From contig WGMW01000027.1 of NCBI GenBank assembly GCA_016124845.1, positions 32,109 to 96,108 of the forward strand: a stretch of DNA of 64,000 nucleotides. The letters run 5' to 3'. Below the pieces are notes generated by a model that saw only the letters and a program-made list of their open reading frames with translations, was not told the DNA's origin and did no database searches. The DNA is from Flavobacteriales bacterium. Its GTDB lineage: Bacteria; Bacteroidota; Bacteroidia; UBA10329. This document shows, piece after piece, positions 7,628 through 16,400 of the stretch (the first letter of the stretch is position 1; each line of letters begins with the position of its first letter). Made by a program: the position numbers and the translations under genes.

Positions 7628-8371
7628 ATGTTATCCAGAAAAACACAAACCACAGTTTTGGGCATTATTGCCCTTTCCGTTGTTGTATCCTTCAGCTCCT
7701 GTAAAAAGGATGATGACCCTGATGACAGCGGCACAACTTCCATTGTCTTTAACCAGAACCTTACCTATGGAACGATGACCGATGTGGAGGGAAATTCCTA
7801 CAAGACCATCCAGATCGGCAATCAGACCTGGATGGCCGAAAACCTACGGACCACGAAATACAATGATGGCAGCAACATCCATCTGGGTGTTGCCGACTCG
7901 GTGGGGTGGTATGTTTCGGGGGAAGGCATCTATTACACCTACAACGACACGCGCAATACGGATACCACCCGCATCATGGGCATGCTCTATTCGTGGTATG
8001 CTGTGAACACCGACAAATTGGCGCCTGCCGGATGGCATGTTCCGACCCAAGCTGAATGGGACGAGCTGGTGACCTACTTGGGAGGAACGAACACGGCCGG
8101 TGGTAAGATGAAGGAGACCGGATTCACCCATTGGGGCGATCCCAACTTGGATGCCACCAATGAGAGTGGCTTTACGGCCCTGCCTGCTGGACGGATGTAT
8201 CCGATCGGGCCGACCTACACCCACTATTCCTTCGCTGCTTGGTTCTGGAGCACTACTTCATATAGTGCAGGCGAGGCCATTTATTGTGGCCTTGACCACA
8301 ATAATGCTGTTGCGGCCAGATACCATTCGCAGAAAATTTATGGCTACTCGGTCCGGTGTGTCAAAGACTGA
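7628..8371 (+). CDS. FISUMP-domain lipoprotein
   Basis: A 247-aa secreted lipoprotein. The N-terminus is a lipoprotein signal peptide ending in SFSSC (lipobox Cys near residue 26) followed by acidic KKDDDPDD, a common Bacteroidota surface-export pattern. The rest matches the Fibrobacter succinogenes major paralogous (FISUMP) domain: DVEGNSYKTIQIGNQTWMAE, then LYSWYAV, PAGWHVPTQAEWDEL, FTALPAGRM, FWSTTSY and a final YSVRCVKD. The family is typically attached to the cell surface in Bacteroidota and Fibrobacteres; its biochemical role is not established. It stands alone with a bidirectional-looking terminator immediately downstream. Confidence 0.92.
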   Translation: MLSRKTQTTVLGIIALSVVVSFSSCKKDDDPDDSGTTSIVFNQNLTYGTMTDVEGNSYKTIQIGNQTWMAENLRTTKYNDGSNIHLGVADSVGWYVSGEGIYYTYNDTRNTDTTRIMGMLYSWYAVNTDKLAPAGWHVPTQAEWDELVTYLGGTNTAGGKMKETGFTHWGDPNLDATNESGFTALPAGRMYPIGPTYTHYSFAAWFWSTTSYSAGEAIYCGLDHNNAVAARYHSQKIYGYSVRCVKD

Positions 8372-8392
8372 ATTCCAATGCGGTAGATTGTA

Positions 8393-8430
8393 AAACATCC
8401 CCGGGCAAGCCATTCGCCCGGGGATGTTTC
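8393..8430 (+). terminator. Bidirectional terminator between convergent genes
   Basis: AAACATCCCCGGGC (8393-8406) and its complement GCCCGGGGATGTTT (8416-8429) form a 14-bp perfect stem with T-rich sequence on the plus side and A residues on the other. It separates the FISUMP gene from the small lipoprotein gene on the opposite strand. Confidence 0.85.
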
Positions 8431-8449
8431 TTTCAGAGGATTACGTTGA

Positions 8450-8659
8450 TCATTTTGTCTTCAGTTTTTCCTTGCAGTCGCATCCGAGTGCTTTGGCATT
8501 GGCCACAGCCGCATTGTAATCGTCTTTTGAACTGTAATCATCCACACAGAATTCAGGTGAAGCTCCTAATGGGCAATTGCTGCACTCTGCACATTTCTTA
8601 CATGAGTTGAATCCCGCAACAGCTGAGAACATTGCAAGCATTAGTACGATCTTTTTCAT
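8450..8659 (-). CDS. Small cysteine-rich lipoprotein (69 aa)
   Basis: The protein starts MKKIVLMLAMFSAVAGFNSC, a lipoprotein signal peptide with the lipobox Cys at residue 20. It continues with a Cys-rich body: KKCAECSNC, FCVDDYSS and a final GCDCKEK. The mature part is under 50 residues with seven Cys, suggesting disulfide bonding or metal binding in the periplasm or on the surface. I do not recognise a named family, although such short Cys-rich lipoproteins recur in Flavobacteria. It lies downstream of a decayed tail-fibre-like fragment and ends at the shared terminator at 8393-8430. Confidence 0.7.
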   Translation of the reverse strand: MKKIVLMLAMFSAVAGFNSCKKCAECSNCPLGASPEFCVDDYSSKDDYNAAVANAKALGCDCKEKLKTK

Positions 8660-8689
8660 GGTCGGTGTTTTTGGTTTGATGCAAGATAG

Positions 8690-9174
8690 TCAACCTATTG
8701 GGAAGTCCCGTCTTATCCTCATTTGCACTTTCTTCCACTTGGACCTTGGTGTCATTAGCTGCATCTGCAACGGTATCAGTAGCCAACGATGCAACGGACG
8801 TTCAACTTGCATTACCATCTGTGTCAGAGGTAAGCACATACCATCTGCTTGGTTACCATCCTAATACTTGATATGTACCACCACATGCAGGGTGGTATCA
8901 GGTATACTGGTACCAATGCCGATCCCTCCACTTTTGAGTACCACCATGGCATTGGAATTTTTCAGGTAGATTCCATTTCAGATCACAAATGGTCGGTCGT
9001 CATTATCCCAGCCGGTTGTGTTGTTCGGTCTTTGTTGGAGTTGTAACTTCCGATCCTGAAATTCATACTTCCTCAGCTTCCCGAACCTTTCACGCCTACG
9101 CAAACATGGTCGGTCTGCGAATGGGCGGAGGAAAGCAGGAAGATGAGGGCTGTAGTGAAACTGAATGTTCTCAT
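8690..9174 (-). pseudogene. Decayed tail-fibre/S74-like gene fragment
   Basis: An ATG at 9174 opens a signal peptide (MRTFSFTTALIFLLSSAHSQ) that reads on to a stop after 33 residues. Further along the same strand, nucleotides 8700-8990 align clearly with 10440-10740 of the neighbouring giant gene. Shared words include the DTKVQVEESA.ED codons, CCACCACATGCAGGGTGGTATC and CTGGTACCAA. The alignment is interrupted by stops and frame changes. This is a third, broken and internally deleted copy of the family at 9193-19179. Confidence 0.8.
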
Positions 9175-9192
9175 GTGTTCATTCTTTTGATG

Positions 9193-12100
9193 TTATTTGG
9201 AAATGGTTGATTCCAATCCCAATTGTGCTTCAATTCTTTCGAGGCGGGATGAATTCGATGCTTTTTCAGCAGAAAGCTCTGCTTTCAACGCATCATTCTC
9301 CGCTTTCAACTCCTTCACCGCATTGATCAGCATATAGGTCATGGCCGAATTGTCCACGTTCAGGTATTCTGTGCCATCCTTTTCGAAGTTGCCCACCATG
9401 TAAGGGGCAATTTCCTGCAATTCCTGCGCGATCACACCCACGTATTCCGGTTCGGTATCGTAGCCTGATTTCTCATTGTAGTGATAAGTAACGGGGCGTA
9501 TCTGCATCAATGCCTCCAAGCCATCGCTGTACTCGTTGATGTCCTGCTTCAGTCTGCGGTCTGAGGTGGCGGTCCAACTGCCACCGCCTGTTTTGGCGGC
9601 CGTGCCGTTCACCTGTAGCGCATAGGTTGGGCTGGTTGCAAAAATTCCAACGTTACCATTCTGATTGATGGTCAAGGCATCGCTGGCATCTACCCTGAAA
9701 AGAAATGAGTTTCCTGTTTTGAAAACGAAAGGGGAGTTGAGGTCAGCCGTGTCGGGTGTAAGGATGTCGAAGTTTCTGCCTGTGGCTGTCAGCAAACTCA
9801 GCAGTTTGGTTTCGGTGGTGCCATCAGTGGTGTTCACCTCAAGGCCGTTCGTGACGTTCAGTTCGCCATTCACCAGCAACAGATCATTGTCAAACTCTCC
9901 ATAGATCAGGGGAGTTGATGTATTTGAGTTGGCGATATACAACTTGTTCGAACCTGTCTCATTGTAGCCAGCGTTTTTTCCGATGAATATGTTGTGGGTT
10001 CCATTCGCACACTCCCGTCCTGCTCCGTTGCCAATGTAAACGTTAGAAGCGCCATTTGTGGCGTTGAAGCCAGATTGGTATCCGATATAAACATTAGCTC
10101 CTCCGGAACTTGCATTGTACCCAGATGAACTTCCTATGAACGTATTCTCTGTTTCCGTGGTCTGATATCGTCCTGCGATGTTGCCTACAAATGTGTTGTT
10201 CGAGCCAGTGGTGTTTGATGAACCGGCCTTTCTTCCAATGAAGGTATTGGCTCCTCCGGACGTATTCATTTCGCCTGCCAGTCCTCCTAGAAAGACATTA
10301 AGTGTACCGCTACTGTTTGAGATTCCGGCCGCGCGACCGATGAACGTGTTGTCATCCGGGTCGTTGGCGAAAGCAATATTGGTGTAACCGTAAGCATTTG
10401 TTCCAATCGTCAATCGTTCACTCCCCGCAATATCAAATCGGATGATGTCCTCATCCGCGCTTTCCTCAACCTGAATCTTAGTGTCACCGTCAGCATCTGT
10501 TAATTCGGCAGATGTGGCCACCGACTGCCAACTGGCGTTTCCATCGGCATCGCTGGTCAGCACGTAGCCATCGGCCTGGTTGCCATCCTCATATTTTATC
10601 TGCCCCACCACATGCAGGGTGGTATCGGGTGTGCTGGTACCAACGCCTATTTCTCCGCTTTTCAGAACTACCATTGCATCTGAACGATTGGATGAGCCTG
10701 TTCCATTACCGATTGTAAAGAGGCGGTCTGCTAGATCCCAGTCGCTACTGTTGCTAGGGGTGTAATTCGTACTGTATCTGCCTATGGTGACCTCATAAGC
10801 AGAAGGTGCCTTTGTGTAGTGTCCAATGGACGTGGCCGAATATCCACTTGCAGTTGAGAACAATCCCATGGTAGTGGAATATCCTCCGCTGGCAGTTGTA
10901 TTGAACCCCATGGCAGTAGCGTTTACTCCGCTGGCCACGGTGGAAGTTCCCATGGCGGTTGAGACGTCACCACTGGCGGTGGTCTGTGATCCCAGTGCTG
11001 TGGCCTTGACACCGCTGGCGTCCGTCAGATAGCCTAACGCGGTAGCAGATATGCCTTTGGCCGTGGTGCCGTATCCGCTGGCAAACGAGTAGTTTCCAAT
11101 GTTGGATGCGTCCCATTCATTGAGATTGACCAGACCCGCGCGGAACGCACCTTTACCTTTGTCAAAGAAGAAGCGGCTGTCATGGTCAGTGTTCCCATCA
11201 TCATCCAATTGGGGGGAGCCGAACACGAAGTCGTCTGCGGTCTCATCCACCATACTGCCTGGAAGAACAACCCCATTCAGTGTATCGAAAACGGAAGTGA
11301 CTGGCAGGGAAGAGGCGGCTGTCCAATTGGCATTTCCCACGGAATCACTTGTCAGTACATAGCCATCGGCCTGCGTTCCGTTATTGATGCGCAGCGTTCC
11401 GTTTACGGCAAGGAAATCATTGTCGAATTCACCATAGATCAACGCGGCCGAGGAATCAGCATTTGAGTTTTCAATATAAAGTTTGTTGTCGCCAACCATG
11501 CTTTCTCCGGCATGTGCTCCCAACAATACACTATTACTGCCTTCAAAACCATACCCCGCCTTGTAGCCTAATGCCGTGTTCTCATCTCCAACGTTACCGG
11601 GAAAAGACTGTTGCCTTAAACTCCAGTAACCCACAGCGGTATTATTGTTTACGTTACCACGTTGCAATGCTTGGGATCCAACAACCACATTATAAGCCCC
11701 CGTCTCGTTCTCATTGAGCGTAAGGTATCCCAATGCGGTATTGGAATTGTAGTCAAGGTCGTCACTTGCTCCAGCTAATTCTCCAAGGAATACGGAGCTT
11801 CCAGTATTTAGTACTTCCAACCGTCCGCTGTCCATTCTGAAGAATTCGGTACCTGCCATGTCAAAGCGGATGATGTCCTCATCGGCACTTTCCTCCACCT
11901 GTATCTTGGTGTCCCCGTCAGCATCCGCAATCTCAATGGCCGTGGCGGTTGCTTGCCAACTGGCATTGCCGCTGGCATCGCTGGTAAGCACATAGCCATC
12001 GGCCTGATTGCCATCAACCAATTTCATGGTTCCCTCCACATGCAGCTTGGCGGATGGGGCAGAAGTTCCGATACCCACATTGGCACTGCTGCCCAACACG

Positions 12101-13353
12101 AGCGAATTGCTCTGAGTTACTGTTGCCCCCGCACCGATGGCCGTGGCGTTGGATAGGGTAGGGCTGCCATCGGCATTGGCCCCTATGTATGTGTTGCTGC
12201 TGCCTGTGGTGTTGCCATCTCCGGCATTGGTTCCCAGAAACGTGTTGCCTGCACCCGTGGTGGTGGCAAAACCCGTCCGATAGCCCAAAAAGGTGTTGGA
12301 TGAACCTGTGGCATACCGACCACTTGATGTTCCGAAGTAGCTGTTGGCTGTGCCTATCAGATTCTCACGTCCTGCCTGAAAACCGACATACGAGTTGTTG
12401 CCGCCCGTGGTGGTGTTGTAACCGGCCTGGAAGCCGATGTAAATGTTGTTGCTCACATCCACCGCATTGTAGCCCGACTGGAAACCGATGTTGGTATTGT
12501 TGCTACCTGACTGATTCTTGTAACCTGCGGCATTCCCGATGGCGATGTTGTTGTTTCCCGTGGTGGTGTTATAACCTGCATAATAACCGATAAATGCATT
12601 TCGACTTCCGCTGGTTACCTTGCTACCTGCATGGTCGCCAATAAATGCATTGCGTTCTCCAGAACCTCCAGCGGCAATGCCATCGCCCGCACCGGGACCA
12701 ATGGACACGTTCAGGTCGCCCAGCATGTGAAGCGCGTTCTCTCCCCCGAAGGTGATGCGTGCATCAGCGTCCATGTCCAGCTCACCATCGGTGGTGAAAC
12801 GGGCAACTTCCATATCGTTTGTTCTGATGGTCAGATCTTGCGCATCCAGCGTGCCGATGAAGTTGACCGAATCATCAGTACCAGCGTTTCCATTGATGGT
12901 CCAATCATTTGGGTCGTTCCGCGAGCCGCCATCATTGCCTGAACCGCTTCTTTCTGCATAAAGTGCATAAGGAACGCTGAGCAGTTGAGAGGTTCCCATC
13001 TGCTGAAAATGGCCGTAGCCTTCCGCATCCATTTCCACGCTCAGATAATGCGAATCAGCTCCCCAATCGATTGTGCTGAATTCGCCTTCGAGAATCTCAC
13101 CTGCTCCAATTGCCAGATTGAACAGACCGAGTTTGTTGGTCGTCACGGTGTGTTCCTCAGAATAGACCGGCCGGTCGAGGTCGTTTCCGCTCATGATGGC
13201 GATCCGAAGAATTACTTCCGAATCGGATAGGGCTTTTCCATCAGCATCGCGGGCCACAGCTTGGTAGTTGAACTTCTGCGGGGCCTGCTGCGCGAGTGCG
13301 GGCAAAAGGAAAAAGGAAAAAGGAAAAAGGAGAGAAAGGAGGAGCTTTTTCAT
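9193..13353 (-). CDS. Giant secreted tail-fibre-domain protein with C-terminal S74-type chaperone
   Basis: A 1386-aa protein from the ATG at 13353; the frame is open 21 codons upstream but MKKLLLSLLFPFSFFLLPAL is a clear signal peptide. It continues QQAPQKFNYQAVARD, the usual start of the Bacteroidota tail-fibre family. Most of the protein consists of repeats: YadA-head-like strings (ASGVNATAMGFNTTASG), 'NTFIG..AG..NTTG.NN' repeats, and linker modules with QADGYVLTSD and VQEESADED-like words. The C-terminus (about residues 1290-1386) has TSDRRLKQDINEYSDGLEAL and a coiled coil, the intramolecular chaperone/S74 peptidase signature that trimerises and self-cleaves in phage tail spikes. Probably a trimeric surface fibre or adhesin. 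It follows a larger relative by 93 bases and is probably cotranscribed. Confidence 0.88.
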   Translation of the reverse strand: MKKLLLSLLFPFSFFLLPALAQQAPQKFNYQAVARDADGKALSDSEVILRIAIMSGNDLDRPVYSEEHTVTTNKLGLFNLAIGAGEILEGEFSTIDWGADSHYLSVEMDAEGYGHFQQMGTSQLLSVPYALYAERSGSGNDGGSRNDPNDWTINGNAGTDDSVNFIGTLDAQDLTIRTNDMEVARFTTDGELDMDADARITFGGENALHMLGDLNVSIGPGAGDGIAAGGSGERNAFIGDHAGSKVTSGSRNAFIGYYAGYNTTTGNNNIAIGNAAGYKNQSGSNNTNIGFQSGYNAVDVSNNIYIGFQAGYNTTTGGNNSYVGFQAGRENLIGTANSYFGTSSGRYATGSSNTFLGYRTGFATTTGAGNTFLGTNAGDGNTTGSSNTYIGANADGSPTLSNATAIGAGATVTQSNSLVLGSSANVGIGTSAPSAKLHVEGTMKLVDGNQADGYVLTSDASGNASWQATATAIEIADADGDTKIQVEESADEDIIRFDMAGTEFFRMDSGRLEVLNTGSSVFLGELAGASDDLDYNSNTALGYLTLNENETGAYNVVVGSQALQRGNVNNNTAVGYWSLRQQSFPGNVGDENTALGYKAGYGFEGSNSVLLGAHAGESMVGDNKLYIENSNADSSAALIYGEFDNDFLAVNGTLRINNGTQADGYVLTSDSVGNANWTAASSLPVTSVFDTLNGVVLPGSMVDETADDFVFGSPQLDDDGNTDHDSRFFFDKGKGAFRAGLVNLNEWDASNIGNYSFASGYGTTAKGISATALGYLTDASGVKATALGSQTTASGDVSTAMGTSTVASGVNATAMGFNTTASGGYSTTMGLFSTASGYSATSIGHYTKAPSAYEVTIGRYSTNYTPSNSSDWDLADRLFTIGNGTGSSNRSDAMVVLKSGEIGVGTSTPDTTLHVVGQIKYEDGNQADGYVLTSDADGNASWQSVATSAELTDADGDTKIQVEESADEDIIRFDIAGSERLTIGTNAYGYTNIAFANDPDDNTFIGRAAGISNSSGTLNVFLGGLAGEMNTSGGANTFIGRKAGSSNTTGSNNTFVGNIAGRYQTTETENTFIGSSSGYNASSGGANVYIGYQSGFNATNGASNVYIGNGAGRECANGTHNIFIGKNAGYNETGSNKLYIANSNTSTPLIYGEFDNDLLLVNGELNVTNGLEVNTTDGTTETKLLSLLTATGRNFDILTPDTADLNSPFVFKTGNSFLFRVDASDALTINQNGNVGIFATSPTYALQVNGTAAKTGGGSWTATSDRRLKQDINEYSDGLEALMQIRPVTYHYNEKSGYDTEPEYVGVIAQELQEIAPYMVGNFEKDGTEYLNVDNSAMTYMLINAVKELKAENDALKAELSAEKASNSSRLERIEAQLGLESTISK

Positions 13354-13446
13354 GTTATTGGGAATATTGATTTTGTATTGGCGCACATGTTGATGCTTAG
13401 GGTGTGGTTGTCTCATGACTTTAACGTTTGCCTTTGGGATCTTTTA

Positions 13447-16400
13447 TTACAGACTACCAATGACCATGAACTGCAATGATTCTGAAGTACCACTTACATT
13501 ATCATCTCTATTGTAGATGAAGGATGTGGTGTTGTAAAAACCTATTCGACCGGATGAATCATCAACAGTTATTACCTGAGCATCAATATGATATACGGCT
13601 GACATGGTAGGCCAGGAACTTGGGTAAGTAACAAGTTGGTTTCCATCGGTTGTGGAATTGACGCGCCCCCAGGCAATGACCATGTTTCCGATGACCTGAT
13701 AGCCGGTGTTGCCCATGCTCTGATACATGGCCAAACCCCAACTTGCATTTCCACTACCGTCAGACTGAAGTACCTTATTGGCGCCCTGTGTGCCATCCAC
13801 CAGTTGAAAGTCTCCTTCAACATCCAGAGTCGCACTTGGACTCACAGTTCCAACTCCTATATTCCCATCCACCACAAGGTTATTGTTTCCTGGATCAGAC
13901 GTGCCACCAACGTGAAGGCTGTTCAGATCCATGTCCAACCATTTCATGTTGGCGGTAGAAACGAGAGCTCCCCAGCCATCTTGGTTCTTGATGGCAAGAC
14001 CGCCACCATTTCCGTTGAAATGACCGTCTCCGGCCTCGCCCGTATTGTAGTAGTTCTCATCAAAGAAAAGAACACCGTTGGCATCAGTGGTGTTGGATAT
14101 TTCGGAGTTGGTCAACTGAATACCTCCAGTATTTGTAAGGTGAAGCGGTTCGCCTGATGAAACACCACCGATGCCTACATGTTTGGAGTTGTCAATGACC
14201 ATGGCCTCAACACCACCAGCGTCAAATCGGATATAGTCCTCATCTGTGCTTTCTTCCACTTGGATCTTAGTATCACCATCGGCATCCACCAGTTCGTTTA
14301 TTCCGGTTATCGAGGCTGGTGCTGTCCAGACCATGGTCCCGTTCGCATCCGAAACAGGGATATATCCCGCACTCTGGTTGCCATCCACCATTCTGATGGA
14401 TCCTATCACATGCAGTTCATCTTGGGGCGAAGAGGCACCGATACCTACATTTCCGTTGGCGGCTATGCGCATTCGTTCTGTCGCGGATGCACTACTCGTC
14501 TGATTGTTTTTGGTCATGAACAGGATATTTCCGCTCTTGTTGCTGTTTCCTTGATTTCCAGAAGCTGTAGCACGTATAACGGCTGCCGCATCCACACTTG
14601 ATGGTGCGGTGTCATCGTTATTGTCAAAAAGCAGTTCGCCCATCACTTCACCATCGTTCGTGTTGTTGTCATTTCTGGTGAAAAGCATCTGTGGTCCTGT
14701 GGCCGATTCAATATTCAGTTGGCGGTCTGGAGTGGCTGTTCCAATTCCGATATTTCCTGTATTGCTGTTGTACATATCGTTTCCGTTCACGGTCCAATCG
14801 CCATCGTCTGCTGTAGTTATTGTTGTGGGGTCGGTCCAGACCACGTTGCCCAAACCATCTGTGGTCATCAGATAACCGCTGCTCCCATCCACAGTAGGTA
14901 GGCTATAGGCATTATTAATATTCAGTATTCCATTTATTCGGAGAAGATCATTGTCAAACTCACCATATATAAGAGGCGAAGTTGAGTTGGTGTTCTCTAT
15001 GTATAGTTTATTGTCACCAGTTTCTTGCCATCCGGCAGAATAACCTAAAAAAACGTTGTTGCTTCCGGTACTTCCATAGCCTGCGGAATAGCCCAGATAT
15101 GTGTTGTTTGACCCCGAGATGTTGTTCCGTCCCGACCAATTTCCAATGCTTACATTGTATTGGCCGGTTGTATTATTTTCCAAGCTATTGTATCCCATGG
15201 CAATATTGCCGTTGCCAGTGGTGTTGCTGTTAAGAGTGTTTCTGCCAACGGCAGTGTTGAATATTCCTGTGGTATTTGTGTGCAAGGCATCTTTACCAAA
15301 GGCGGAGTTGGAATGTGCTGTGGTATTCGAGCTCAGAGCGCCATCTCCAACTGCCGAATTGCTATCTCCAGTTGTATTGCTTGTCAAAGCATTGCCAATG
15401 GCCGTATTGTAATTTCCGTTGGTATTGGCCCCTAAAGTTCCTTTGCCTATGGCAGTATTGTTGCGTCCAGACGTGTTCGAAGCCAATGCCTGATACCCGA
15501 AGGCTGCGTTGTTTATCCCCGTATTCACGTTCAGTGCCTGATATCCGAATGAAGTACTGAAAGGGGTTCCAAGATCCAAGTATCCAGCCTTTTCTCCATT
15601 TACTCTGATCATAAGTGGCTGCGCGTCCGTTGTCCCGATGAAATTGGAGGATGGTGTGGTTGCCGAGTTTCCTGTCAAACTCCATCCTTGGTTTGAAACA
15701 ATGGTGCTTGGGTCGGTCCATGTCATGGTTCCGTTGGCATCTGAAACCGGGATATACCCCACAGCTTGGTTCCCATCCACCATTCTTATAGAGCCTGCCA
15801 CATGAAGTCGGTCTCCAGGGGTATTGGTTCCTAACCCAACGTATCCCGTGTTTCCAACGCCTACAACGGTCATCACCTCTGTTTGCGCGTTGGTCTGATC
15901 CTCAAATATGAAATGCAGATCGTTCGTTGTGGCTCCATAATCCTTATAAATGATGCTTGAACCCGTGGTGCCAAGATCTACGCTGAAGCCACTTTGTATT
16001 CCATTATTGTCCAATTGAAGTTTATGCTGAGGAGCAGTAGTTCCCATTCCCACATTCCCATCGCTAAGCAGTACCATGTCCGGTGCTTCTGATGCGGTGG
16101 ACTGCGCATGGAACTGAAGCGCATTGGAACTCACTCCCAATCCGTAGAAGTCAGTTCCCGCTGCATTGTTGTAAATGGCCAGCTTCTTACCGGCCACATC
16201 AGTTATCGAACTTCCTAAACCTGAACCCAAACTCAGCAGGTTCGTTGGAGTTGTTGTGCCGATGCCCACATTGCCACTTACTGCGGAGTATTGATCGTTT
16301 CCGCTTATGGTCCAATCTCCGTCATCAGCGGTTGAAATAGTTGTAGGATCGGTCCAGGTCATGGTTCCGTTGGCATCGGAAACAGGAATGTAACCGGCAG

